Notes under the pieces: generated by a model | The model's database searches: none | The model's input: the letters and a program-made list of their open reading frames with translations, nothing else | Told to the model about the DNA's origin: nothing | In this document: piece after piece, positions 37,701-48,832 of the stretch | How the letters are laid out: each line of letters begins with the position of its first letter | How positions within the stretch are numbered: position 1 is the stretch's first letter | Translations under genes and position numbers: made by a program | DNA from: Leptasterias polaris | Taxonomy: Eukaryota > Echinodermata > Asteroidea > Forcipulatida > Asteriidae | Direction of reading: 5' to 3' | Length of the DNA stretch: 64,000 bases | Assembly (NCBI GenBank): GCA_037783415.1 | Contig: JAZGTN010000003.1 | Coordinates: forward strand, 766,501 to 830,500

Positions 37701-38042
37701 CGTTAGAGAAGTTTGTGACAGTTGAAATAACAACTTCAAAGTTCCCACTGGGGATTTGTCAGTACTATTGATAGATATCATACTAATGATGGAACAGTAA
37801 GTCTAAGTTGTTCATAACACACTTATTTTCTGGTTTTTTTTTTTTTTTTTTTTTTTTTTACAGTTGTTGAGCCCCCAGAATTTTAACAGTAATAGGTTTT
37901 TAGGGGCCATTCCGAATTATCAATGTTTAAAAATGTTGATATTTTTTCACCAAATTTAGATTGTTAAATATTGAACCATGCTGTTAAATATTGACTGACT
38001 ATTAAATATACCTTGTACACTGAAAAACAAAGTAATGCCTCA

Positions 38043-38048
38043 AATAAA
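38043..38048 (+). promoter_or_regulatory. Candidate poly(A) signal of the PDZ gene
   Basis: AATAAA lies about 1.03 kb past the stop codon, downstream of a poly(T) tract. It would give a 3' UTR of about 1 kb that includes the GGGAACACTT repeats. Other A/T-rich hexamers nearby make this uncertain. Confidence 0.35.
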
Positions 38049-38069
38049 GCAGATATTTCAAACAAATTT

Positions 38070-39040
38070 TCTCCCAGCATGAGACCTTTTTGGAGGTTAA
38101 GATTGAAGAGAAAATCCTCGTCAGGCGCGGATGTTGGCTTCAAAATTAATGTTGATTGTTATTAATGGAACTTCACATACAGGTGTTCTATTTTTTTTTT
38201 TTTTTACTGAATATTGATTTTCAGCTATTTCGTTTGACCCACCCACCAACAATTTCGACAAAATTATTGCATTTTTTTTTAAACAGTGTTTATTCTGACT
38301 TGCCCCTTATCTAGAAGCAAAATCACAAGCTCCAAATTCAAGAAGCAAAATAGTGATACCTATTCATTAGCTGTCTTGTATTCGATGTTTAGTATTCTAT
38401 TTAGTATGTCTTGTATTTCTGCTATGGTGTAGTTATACTCGATAAACGGGACAAAAACTGTGAAGTAAATTTTTAAAGATATGCTGCAATTAACAATTGT
38501 TTGTTTTAAAGCTGCTTTTGTACTTAAACATTAACATTAAGCGGTCATTGAGTTTATGAAGAAGTACTTAATTATACTCGTTTCTAATTTAAGCAGAAAG
38601 TTTAGATTAATATTTTTGATCTTTTATATTATTTCGGAAAAGCTGCCGATCACATTGCTGATCAAAATATGTGTTTGTTGAATAATAGACTCAGTCATCA
38701 AGCCCAGCCCACCCCACCATCATCAACCGTACCAAAGTGTGTAGCGCGTATTAGGCATGCGTTTTGCTCTTCCCCAAGCAACACAACGCAAAATGCAAGT
38801 GGCGGAAACTTGTTTATGATTTGTAGTGGGATGTCAGAGTTTTTATCAAACTATTGGGTGCTTGTTTGCGGCTTGTGATTGTTCAGTACTCAGCACATTT
38901 GGGTGGAACTTGATGGGTCGCTTTATTGTCAACTAATTATTAAATGTATAATTCAAGCCTTGGTGATTTTAAATTCAGGTAAATTGTACTGTCTGGACAA
39001 GAAAGCGCATACTTTCTAAGTATTCCGTTATTTTCAAAGA
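38070..39040. other. No gene seen
   Basis: Past the presumed end of the PDZ gene: AT-rich with poly(T) runs. Short reading frames have no domain. Confidence 0.5.
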
Positions 39041-39045
39041 ATATT

Positions 39046-39207
39046 TCAGGCCTGGACTTGCATTTTAAGAGGGTACAAGGCCATTCTCATCATGCAAAAG
39101 AAAGTTCTGTTGGGAAAATCTTTGCAGTCTGGGAATCTTTTCAAGGTGCGCTAAGACCAAGGCAACAGAGGCTATAGCCTCCATGGTCTCTGTGTAATTC
39201 CAAGCCA
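39046..39207. repeat. Dispersed MITE-like repeat (AGGCCTGGAATT family)
   Basis: CAGGCCTGGACTTGCATTTT on the left, TGTGTAATTCCAAGCC on the right, internal GCCTCCATGGTCTC. Intergenic, downstream of the PDZ gene. Confidence 0.6.
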
Positions 39208-39847
39208 GATATTCCAATTGGGGAAAATTTGTTCTTGGATATTTCAGTAAAAGATTATGTAAATAGTTAGTGAAGCACAGCGTTGCTTTGTAATCATATA
39301 ATAAGTCTCGAGTCTTGACTGTGATTCTGGGGATTGGAGAGTCTGAGTCATAGGTATAGAGTCTTAACCACAGACCACTGAGCATGGCTGGTGATGAAAG
39401 GCCAGTGTAAGTCCTGTAACTACGGTAACATAAACACTTTAATTGAAAACTGTCATAATCTCTATGTACTCTAAATTGTGTAGATCTATGTTACAGTCTC
39501 AATAAGTTAGTGTAATAGTACAGAATATTGGAATTAATGATGATGGCCCCCTTGCTGAGGTCAAGTAAAGGTAACATGAATGTTTGTGCAGGCAGCATAT
39601 ATCTCTCAGCCACTAATTAGTCATTGTTTAACCCCAGTGAGGGTGCTGTTTGAGTTTGTGATGTAATTATATGCAAGGTTCTATAAGGTTAGAGTTACGT
39701 CAATAAAGGAGACAAGAGAGCAGCAGAAAAAATAGTCAACCAAGAGGACAGGTTTTTACCCTCAGCTTGATGTTCAACTCAGAATCATGGCGTGTTAGAA
39801 ATTTATATGAATTAATGATACTGTGTTTATGTGTAAGCCATACAATG

Positions 39848-40009
39848 TAAGCCATTTGTGAGTTAGATTTTGAATGTCTGGTACAATGACAATAGTCACA
39901 AGCGACACTCAAATTGTATTCCCCGGACTAAAGAAAGTGTTGCTTTGTCACATGGTTCGGGGTTAGATTTTGTGTAGGAACCTTCGGATAGGCAAAGCCT
40001 GTTACCATT
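39848..40009. mobile_element. Left half of a LINE-split MITE
   Basis: TAAGCCATTTGTGAGTTAGA, then TGTCTGGTACAATGAC, TCACATGGTTCGGGGTTAG and CTGTTACCATT match the left two-thirds of the intact 43969-44325 MITE. It stops exactly where the LINE tail (AGATAGATAGAT) begins. Confidence 0.75.
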
Positions 40010-40245
40010 AGATAGATAGATAAAACTTTATTATCCCTCAATGGGGAAATTAAAATGGCCTTGACAAAGAACTGTATGCAAATACAATACAAACGATCAG
40101 TAACGATATAATACAACTTTTAAAATTCCATTAAAAATGCACACACAATAATTTTTATAAGTAAAAACCTTACACAAAACAGCACCAAGGCAGGTGCTAA
40201 TAAGGGATCAGAGCCAGCCACACGACAGCTCATCGCTCCAACTGC

Positions 40246-43200
40246 TCATTGTACCATTTGATAGCTGCCGGAACAAATGAGCTGCCGTATCGCTGTGTTC
40301 TGATCCTTCTTTGTAAAAAAACGTTTACTTCTGGAGTTGGTCTGGAATTTGGAGAGTAGTGGATGGTCGGGGTCAGAAAGAATAGAATTAATTCTATTGC
40401 ACATTAGAGATTTATATAGTGCCTCTGGAGACTCTTGTTGAAGGCCAATTACTTTACTTGCTTGCTTGACTATTCTTTCTAGCTTAATCCTATCCTTGGA
40501 CCTCATATTTCCGAAAATACAAACAAGACAAAATGTGAGAATACTCTGTACAATAGACTGGTAAAACAATTGCAAGATTGTTTTGTCGACACGAAAAGAG
40601 TTGAGCTTGCGTAGAAAAAATAGACGTTGCAATTTACCATATTTTGATTTGGCACATGCTTCGAAGTTCAGTTGGTTGTCAATTTCGGTACCTAGATATT
40701 TGTATTCGGACACTGCTTCCACACTTACACCTTTAATAACAACTGGTGCAATAGGAGATCTATTTTTCCTAAAATCAATCACCATTTCTTTAGTTTTACT
40801 GACATTGAGTTCTAGATAGTTTTCATCACACCACTGGATAAACCGTGTCACTTCATCAGTGAAGCAATCTAGAGATTCCCTTTTACCATCCAAAAAGCCA
40901 ACAATAGCCGTGTCATCCGCATACTTAATAATTTTATGTGTTGAATTCCCCGCCTTTAGATCATTGGTATATAAAGTGTACAAAACGGGTGACAAAACAC
41001 ATCCCTGTGGGGCACCTGTGAAAGTGTGCTGGACAGATGACAGGGTAGAGTTCAATTTAACTCGTTGACTTCTATTTAGTAAAAAATCATTGATCCATAG
41101 AATAAGTTTGAGGTTAACATTCAAATTGATTAGTTTACGGGCAAGAAGATGTGGCTGAATGGTGTTAAAGGCACTTGAAAAATCCACAAAGAGAACTTTA
41201 ACGAAAGCCCCTGCTTTCTCTAAGTGCTCAAAGATACAATTTAACAAAATAAGAACAGCATCCTCTGCACTCCTATGGGGGCGATAAGCGAACTGGTATG
41301 TGTCAATGGATCCAGCAACAAAAGTTAGTAACCTGTTTAAGATAATCTTCTCCAGACATTTCATTGGAACTGATGTAAGAGCCACTGGGCGCAGATCATT
41401 CATTTCCTTGAAATTACGCATTTTGGGAATTGGGACAATTGCAGATTTTTTCTACAATGCTGGCACTGATGCACTGTCAACAGATGCCTGGAACAATGAT
41501 TGAAAAGGGATCGCTAACTGGTCAGCACATACCTTTAGCACTTTGAAAGTAATGTTGTCTGGTCCTAATGCTTTGCGTGGATTAGTGGCTTTAAATAATG
41601 CTTTTATTTCCCCTACTGTTATGTGTATGTTCTCTGCTTGACAATTGCGTAACTCACGCATAACTTCGCTCTGTTCTGAATGGAAATTAAACTTGTCAAA
41701 CCTGCTGTAAAATGAGTTCAACTCATTGGCAAAGTTTGCTTCATTCTCTACAAAGACACTATTTTTCTTGGTTTTATAGCCTGTAATGGTCTGCAGACCT
41801 TGCCAAGCTTTCCTTGTGTCATTCGTCTGAAAAAAGCTCTCAATTTTTCTTTTATAAACCATTTTACATTCCTTTATTTTACGTTTAAATTTTTGTTTGA
41901 ACTTGTTTACGTTCATCCCTTGTTCCAATGCTAAAATTCTCTTTTTTTCATTTAGAATCTGCTTAAAGGCCCTATACACTATTGGTAAGATCGAAAAACA
42001 CAAATATTCACACATAACTTACATGATTGAAAGTAAGTAATGGTAGAAAGGGTTCCTTAAAATATTTCTGCCTAAAATGCTATTGTTTCTGAGAAATTAT
42101 TAAAACAATAGTTTTTATCACGCGTGATAATAAACTCGATGTTTGAAAAACAGAAAACACATAAGGTCTCTTTTCACTATTTTCTCGTGACCTCAAATTT
42201 TCACAGGTTTGTTATTTCATGTATGTGGTTGATTAAACAAAACATGAACACTGTCTGTGATTATTTTGTCAGCTCTACCAATCCTGTATAATACCTTTAA
42301 GATCTGAAGTTATCCATGGTTTATTATTGGCAAAAAATTTAACTGTCTTTTGGGGAATTATCATGTCCTCACAAAAGCGGATATAGTCAGAGATCACCTC
42401 AGCTGATTCATCCAAGTCGTCAGCAGGGTCAGTGAAAACTCCCTTTTAAGGTCTCCACAGCTTGACTCGACCAGGATTTCACTTGGATCTTCTTAGCACG
42501 TTCTCTGCGCACAAGAGGTTTATAGACTGGAACTAACTGGATCATGTTGTGGTCAGAGTTGCCTAAACCAGACAAGGGTTTTGCTTGATATGCCCCCGCA
42601 ATGTTCCCATAGCAAAGGTCCAAGCAGGCGTCATGGCGGGTGGGGCAATTTACGTACTGGTAGTATGTTGGCAAGCATTCTGATAAGCTGCACATATTAA
42701 AGTGGCCTAATATAAACCTAGCTGCATCAGGTGAAGCCGTTTCAGCTTGGGAGACAAGGTCCTGTATAGTATCGGCAGCTTTCTTGGCATCTGCTGAAGG
42801 GGGTATATAGACCACGAAAAACACAATCTGATGAATTTCCCTCGGCAAATAATACGGCAGTAGATGAACAACGAGCAGTTCAAGGTCCGGTGTACAAATT
42901 TGATGTTTAGTGGTAATGTGTGAAGGGTTACAGTATCGTTCATTCACATACATACATACCCCGCCTCCTTTGCTTTTCCGGAGTCTTTATTTCTATCCTT
43001 TCTCAGCAAGGTGTACCCGTTCAGGTTAACCGCTGAGTCAGGGTCATTTTCAGTTAGCCAAGTCTCTGTCAGACATATAATACTGGAGTCACGATAATTT
43101 GACAAGAATTGCATGTTGGCTCCAAGTTCATCAGTTTTGTTCCGATTACTTTGAACATTTCCTTGGATAATAGTTGGGAGTGGAGTTCTAAACCTAATTT

Positions 43201-43435
43201 GTTTGAGCCTGTTTCGAACACCTCCTTTCCTTCCACGTTTACGCACCTTGGGTGTGGCCCCACATGATTCTGGTATTGTGTAGTCCAGTAGGGTAGAAAA
43301 GGCACGACGACTCAGTAGAAACTCACGGCTATACGATAGCAATGGTGGAGTCTCACCCTCGCTGTTGTGGACGGCACCCAAAATTCTCCTAACATTCCAT
43401 GAAACAGTCAGTAAAACAACCAAAAACACAAACAT
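40246..43435 (-). pseudogene. Broken LINE ORF2: endonuclease + reverse transcriptase
   Basis: Endonuclease motifs are spread over two frames: SSIICLTETWLTENDPDSAV, then VFFVVYIPPSADA, FILGHFN, LDLCYGN and SGLGNSDHNMI. The reverse transcriptase is clear from 41421 leftward: NDLRPVALTSVPMKCLEKII, YQFAYRPHRSAEDAV, LFVDFSSAFNTIQPHLL, TGAPQGCVLSPVLYTLYTND, catalytic KYADDT, LNVSKTKEMVIDF, and YLGTEID. The stop at 41452-41454 replaces a probable Trp (VPAL-stop-KKSAIVPIPK), and the frame continues through it. A MITE splits SDLK from QILNEKK in the linker. Confidence 0.88.
41963..42300. mobile_element. TTAA-target MITE inserted in the LINE
   Basis: The element (41967-42296) is flanked by TTAA on both sides. 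Imperfect terminal inverted repeats read AGGCCCTATACACTATTGG on the left and, reverse-complemented, AGGTATTATACAGGATTGG on the right. Removing one TTAA plus the element restores the LINE frame (SDL-KQILNEKK). The TTAA target suggests piggyBac-type mobilisation. Related copies are at 2564-2993 and 46164-46542. Confidence 0.85.
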
Positions 43436-43458
43436 CGGTGAGCACGGTACATTTAAAA

Positions 43459-43620
43459 ATTGTGTATGGGTGTTTGTCGTCTCTTACATAACTATCAAAA
43501 ATCTTGCCTTGAACCATACCAACTGACTTCAGTCTGTGGAATTCAATTTTAAGTGGTTACTTGTGACTAAGCCAGTCAGTGTACCAGACATAATACAAAT
43601 CTATTTTGCAATGGCTTCAT
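43459..43620. mobile_element. Right half of a LINE-split MITE
   Basis: ATTGTGTATGGGTGTTTGTC, then CTCTTACATAACTA, TTACTTGTGACTAAGCCAGT and GTACCAGACATAATACAAAT, to GCAATGGCTTCAT. It matches the right part of the intact 43969-44325 copy, on the far side of the LINE. Confidence 0.75.
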
Positions 43621-43968
43621 TGATCAATTGGGTATAATCATGGTGTGAAGTACTGTAAAAAGAAATTAAGAAATTTAAGTGAACGTATTTGATTTGTTTG
43701 TTTTTGTTTTGTTTTTTGTAAATTGTAACTCAATGCTTGTAAATTTCATTGTGGTAATGTGAATATTGTATTTGTACTGAATGGAATAATAATTGTATAT
43801 TTCTTAACATTTGTACAATGAAGGAATTATATACCTGATGGTAACAAGTTATTTTGTAAACAAAAATGTCCGATGAATCTTTGCTTATTTCAGTTGGGAA
43901 ATACTATCGTAAAACTGGTCCATTGTAAATGGAATTAAAGTTATTATGTGGATACGGAGCTGATTGAA

Positions 43969-44325
43969 TAAGCCATTTGCGAGTTAAATTTGAATAATGT
44001 CTGGTACAATGACTTGTTTAGTCACAAGTTACCGCTTAAATTTGAATTCCTCAGACTATCGAGACAGTTGCTATGTCACATGGTTCGGGGCAAGCTTTTG
44101 TATAGCAACCTCCAGATGAGCAAACCCTGGTACCATTGTGTCATACACATCCATTCAGAATTGTGTATGGGTGTTCACCGTCTCTTACGTAACTAAGCAA
44201 AAAAGCTAATCATGTGACATAGCAACTGTCTCGATAGTCTGAGGAATTCAAATTTAAGCGGTAACTTGTGACTAAACAAGTCATTGTACCAGACATTATT
44301 CAAATGTAACTCGCAAATGGCTTAT
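43969..44325. mobile_element. MITE with long inverted repeats of about 110 bp
   Basis: Begins ATAAGCCATTTGCGAGTTAA and ends TTAACTCGCAAATGGCTTAT-like sequence. The two arms of about 110 bp (including GACTATCGAGACAGTTGCTA) are near-perfect inverses around a loop of about 130 bp. A second copy is split by the LINE at 40.0-43.4 kb. Confidence 0.85.
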
Positions 44326-45101
44326 TGAATGTGCAGAAAGTGTAAACACTATACAAAATAATGTATTCACTGTCTACACAGTTAGAGCTATGCCCTTCCC
44401 ACAACACCAAGCAGTAAACCTTCCATACCACAGCCAAACATCAAGGTACCCCCCCCCCCCCCCACTACATTGACCCTCTGGCTTCTAACCCCCATCCCAT
44501 GCTGCAGATGTTTTGCTGGCTGCTCCCAAAACCAACCCTCAGCTCTTCCCTCCAACTCTTAGGCCAGTCATCCACCATCCAACCAGAAGAACCAAGCTCT
44601 CTAGCCAGAGAAAGTTATTGGTGAAAATTTTTCTAAGTCAACCAATTCTAATGATCATAACGCTATGAAAATCTTTGGTGTGAAACAACTGTGAAATCTC
44701 AGTGAAGTGCAGGTTTTGGCTGAAATTCAAGGAATTATTTCTCTTTCACCTAGCTTTGAGGGAATTTAATTCTGAACAAAGAATCTCTAGACTATTGACT
44801 GGCCTCCTTGAATTTCAGCCTGATTTCAGGGAGTTTGCTCCATCATCCAAGCCCAGACCTCCTTAATTGGTGAATAATTCTCTGGAATGTCATTTCCCCC
44901 ACTCCATGGTCCCATGGGGGTTATTAGCCTGTTAACAATCTCTACTCCAAATGTAAACATTGGTCTATCCACAGTGTGCAGACTAGTCTTGATTGGCGAC
45001 GCTGTTTTTTGTATTAGCCACCGGTAGAGGGCGCTACATTAACTGTTTGGGAGGCTGACTCAGAAGGACTGAGCAAGTCTATAAATCTGGATCTAAACTA
45101 G

Positions 45102-45400
45102 GGCCTTTCCATAGAAATAGAACCCGGAGAACGCTGAGCTCGACCGCCCTCTGTGTCGTCTGTGGACGCGGCGTATCAATACAACGCGACACGCGTGTAT
45201 GGCAAAATGATCATCACGTGACACGCGTGTATGGCAAAATATTATCACTGGCTTATCACTGACGGATGTGTTTGGCAAAATTTTGCCATACACGCGTAAC
45301 AAAAATAGCGTACGCGCGTCCATAAAAATGGTCTCACAACGAAATCGCACGCACAATGACGCACTCGGCGTTCTCCGGGTTCTATTTCTATGGGCCTTTC
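45102..45400. mobile_element. Short TIR MITE with 8 bp TSD
   Basis: The element is 45110-45392 (283 bp), with inverted repeats of about 25 bp beginning CATAGAAATAGAACCCGG and ending CCGGGTTCTATTTCTATG. GGCCTTTC duplicates flank it (45102-45109, 45393-45400). Inside are GC-rich ACGCGTGTATGGCAAAAT repeats in both orientations. The 8 bp duplication suggests hAT-type mobilisation. Confidence 0.85.
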
Positions 45401-46163
45401 TCAAACCCCGGCTCGGGCTTCGGCTCCGGCTCCAGGCTCCGTCTGATATTCGAACCACCGCGTACAATACGCTGTAGCAACAATTTATAACGGAGCCCAA
45501 GCCTGAGCTGTTTTGGTCCAGATGTTCGTGTGATACAGATATCTCTTCTCCAGTAATTCGCGTTGCGGACAGTAATTCGTGTTGCGATATCGCACCACGT
45601 TAAACAAAATGAACGTCGCCAATCAACCTGAAACAAGGTGACACCAAAAGGCTGACTAATAAACCATGTATCAGGTTGACTTCTCCTCATTAGACAGTCA
45701 TCTATCCAGCCAGGTTCATATTGAGGACACCTTACAATTTGGTGAATACTCCTTAAATTAAACCACCCTCCACACAGACACCCAAGACAGCCTTGGCTGA
45801 TTTCAGCAGTACAGCACAGTGAACACAACGTCAAACACTTATGCTCTCCTAGCAATTATGTGTTATTGGCCATGTTCTCTTCAACCATGTACTCAGTACT
45901 ATTACCTCAAATATGAGCCAAAACTGATGAACTATTAGGCATGTTCTCTTCAACTGAACATGTACTCCTTAAGTAACTCGAATGATCGGATATTGAGATG
46001 TGTTGGATATTGAGATGTGATCATACAATGCCTAATATTTAATAATGACAGTTGCATCAGTAGAGCATACTGCATCAATTTAGAGCCTAAAATTGAAACT
46101 TTAAAAATCGCAAAAATTTGATTCAAATGCTGGACTTTTTCAATTTGGCCTGTTTTTCAAGTA

Positions 46164-46542
46164 TTAAAGGCACTAGACACTTTTGGTAATTACTCAAAAT
46201 AATTGTTAGCATAAAAACTTACTTGGTAACGAGCAATGGAGAGCTGTTGATAGTATAAAACATTGTGAGAAACGGCTCCCTCTGAAGTAACGTAGTTTTT
46301 GAGAAAGAGGTAATTTCTCACTCAAATAATAAAATACTTCTTGCTGAAGCCTTTTATTATGCATATGAAAGCACACAAAGTAATGCAACAATTAGGGTGT
46401 TTTTTATTTCATTATTCTCTTGCAAATTCGATGACCAATTGAGCCCAAATTTTCACAGGTTTGTTATTTTATGCATATGTTGGGATACACCAAGTGAGAA
46501 TACTGGTCTTCGACAATTACCAAACGTGTCCAGTGCCTTTAA
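46164..46542. mobile_element. TTAA-target MITE
   Basis: About 371 bp between TTAA sites at 46164-46167 and 46539-46542. Ends are AGGCACTAGACACTTTTGG and, reverse-complemented, AGGCACTGGACACGTTTGG. Internal block CAAATTTTCACAGGTTTGTT is shared with the copies at 2.9 and 42.2 kb. Confidence 0.85.
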
Positions 46543-46683
46543 TATCTTCCAAAATAAAGCATCCTGGGTGGATCAAGCTACGTAAAAAGGCATCGGTACA
46601 CAGCTAATTACTGCAATCGTTTTAGAGCTTCAAATCGCAACTTAAAAATGTCAAAACATTTGATAAAAATGCTGGCTTTAGGC

Positions 46684-46800
46684 CTATAGGGCAGCCCCTA
46701 AGCTTTGGAATGCGCTACCGTTGCATTTACGTAACGACCAGAAACTTACCTCTTTTAAATGTAATATAAAAACCCATCTTTTTAAAGCCGCTTTTTAGTG
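46684..46800 (+). pseudogene. LINE ORF2 C-terminal fragment
   Basis: The + strand encodes AYRAAPKLWNALPLHLRNDQ, then KLTSFKCNIKTHLFKAAF and a stop, the typical end of a CR1/L2 ORF2. The TA-target TIR element begins about 90 bp downstream. Confidence 0.7.
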
Positions 46801-46887
46801 TGTTTTATGGTTTTGTTCTTTTGTGTCTTTTGTTTGTCTTCTTCTATGGTCGCCTTGCCAGTTAGTTTAGATTTTTTGCATATAAAA

Positions 46888-47597
46888 TAGACTGTGCAAG
46901 TCTCGCGCGTATTCGAACTTCCGGGACCATAGTGGTCCCAACCATATGGAGTTTTACGTGGGCGAGATTTTGTTTCGTCAATTATTTTAGTTTAACGTAG
47001 GTTATGACCTAGAAAAGTATCAATGTTGTTGGGAATGTAATACTAAGTGATAACAACATGTGAAAGTAAAACCAATTCAACAATATAACGAAGAAAACCC
47101 AAGAATTAAACTTGACCTCAGCTTCCGGTTATTGCAAAAAATTAATAATTTTGTGCTCGCCTCCGATCATAAAACTTACATAAACACTTGTTTTGGATGC
47201 GCAATTATAATCGCCAGATGCTGTAATTGCAAAGCAAACCCTTTTCATTGCAGTCTATGGTTGTTGAGGCGTCAGCATCCTCTTTAAACTGCGATACTTG
47301 TCCATTTAAGACCCGTTTGACCTTCACGAATCCGGCGCGTAAAGGGGTTTCTAAAAAGTTAACATCAAATAGGCATCCTTGTCCCAGAGTTTTAATTTTT
47401 TTTCAATAATAATATACACACTATTGTGATTGTTTTTTCAAAAGCTAAAACTTTTCATAAAATTGTAATGATTTATTTTTGTTCTTCAGATTTTTTCATG
47501 AGATATAATTTAAAACAAAGATTTAATTTCAGAAATAAACATGTTCTTCGTTTGACGTGTTTTCTCGTTCGGATACGCGCGAGACTTGCACAGTCTA
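46888..47597. mobile_element. TIR element with TA target duplication
   Basis: The element is 46890-47595 (about 706 bp). The left end GACTGTGCAAGTCTCGCGCG is the inverse of the right end CGCGCGAGACTTGCACAGTC. TA flanks both sides. No transposase ORF was seen. A decayed relative lies at 24157-24295. The TA target points to Tc1/mariner-type mobilisation, but the TIR is not one I recognise. Confidence 0.75.
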
Positions 47598-47818
47598 TAG
47601 GGCTAGAGGTTCCAAGTCTGTGATCGTGGTTTTTAGTCTACCCAACAGCAATACGTACATAGCCTGAAATAGCGCCCTTACAGCGTACGACTTCTGATAC
47701 CCATGGTGCATTGCGGTCATAAAATGGCGCCTGTTTTTCAACACACGTATGTGGGGAGGGGAACATTATCAAGTTTCAGACAACGGGAAACTGTTCAAGA
47801 CTGCTTTTTTCGAACAAC

Positions 47819-47861
47819 ATGGACACGTTAGGTTATTCTGCAAGAACTCAAGGTCTTTTTG
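47819..47861 (+). CDS. Candidate first coding exon
   Basis: ATG in a good context (GAACAACATGG) opens 14 complete codons plus one base (MDTLGYSARTQGLF...) and ends at a strong donor, TTTTTG|GTAAGT. The upstream 150 bp is richer in GC and CpG than its surroundings. No downstream exon in matching phase (phase 1) was identified, so this is tentative. Confidence 0.25.
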
Positions 47862-47879
47862 GTAAGTTTATTAATTGTG

Positions 47880-48830
47880 TTTTCATTTTTAGTAATGTTT
47901 ATGAAGAAATAATAATTTTTCTGGGCAACACATAACGGAACATAGCGATCATTTGCGTTGTGTTTTTTTGGCAAGTGCCAAAATACGCATAAAACTAACT
48001 TTTAAGTTTTAAAACACAGAATTTCTTCGAAAATCCATAATATCTCGAGATCGCGAAAAGCAAATTTCATGGATCGTTCACTTTTAATAAGAAAAAAATA
48101 TACTCTTTCAATTCATATAATTAATTTACTGTTTGTTAAATAGGGAACAATTAATTCAAATTGCCCTTTTGATTTAAACAAATTGACTTTCTTTCACGCG
48201 CCTATGGCAGAAGGTGAAAAAACATAGAAAATGGCCGTGCTCTCGCAGCATAACTTCCCATAACTCGCACATAACGCAACACATTCACCTGGATCGCGCT
48301 GCCTCTTCAAGCTGAATAATTTCATTATCGATTCATGTAACATGAAAGATGATTGGTTAATTGGAACCAGTTGCCATTGTACAGGACATAAAATCATATC
48401 TTATGAAAAAGACTGTTTCGTAGCATGTGTTATACGTTAGAGGTCAGATCAGAATACGCGGTGTGTGTGTGTGCACATACTGTGTGCACGCACACAGCGC
48501 ATCATTATTGAGCGCTTCTCATGCACAATGTTCCGTTATGTTTTGAAACCGCGTCAACCTCGTACACAAACTTAAGACGGGGGCGATAATTTTCACGCCA
48601 TCATGGCCATGATGTTAACAGGTAGCCTTAATTAAAAGGTTGTTAATTTTACTAAGTTTTATTTCCTTACCTTTGTCCAGATTGAGAAGCAGGAATTTAA
48701 TTTCCAGTTTATTAAAACTTGACATGCCTATTTTTATTTAAATTTGACACTTGTTGAAATTAATATTTTAACTTTTTAAAGTTTAAGATCACATAGACCC
48801 TAGCCCACCTTGTTGTTGGAATACAGGTCA
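47880..48830. other. No gene seen
   Basis: AT-rich sequence between the candidate first exon and the foldback element. A GTGTGTGTG/GTGTGCACGC microsatellite is near 48461-48500. If the candidate exon is real this is intron. Confidence 0.4.
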
Positions 48831-48832
48831 AC

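Larger units (their letters stand above)
40010..43440 (-). mobile_element. Rex1/L2-like LINE, nearly full length, disabled
   Basis: The element lies on the minus strand. It starts near 43440 and ends at 40010 in a (TAGA/TCTA)n tail next to AATAAAGTTTTA, a 3' end typical of Rex1-like elements. Order on the minus strand: N-terminal/endonuclease part (43435-42944 and 42953-42429), linker to 42301, an inserted MITE (41967-42296), thumb/linker (41960-41452), and the reverse transcriptase (to 40246). Lesions are frameshifts near 42980 and 42440, a nonsense codon at 41452-41454, and the MITE. Confidence 0.85.

Noticed and set aside
40010..43440. Endogenous retrovirus or LTR element
   Set aside because: The RT has non-LTR motifs with an AP-type endonuclease and a simple-repeat 3' tail; no LTRs, gag or integrase were seen anywhere in the window.
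45093..45855. Overlapping 135- and 155-codon minus-strand frames
   Set aside because: They run through the 8 bp TSD MITE and CpG-rich flanks; no recognisable protein features.
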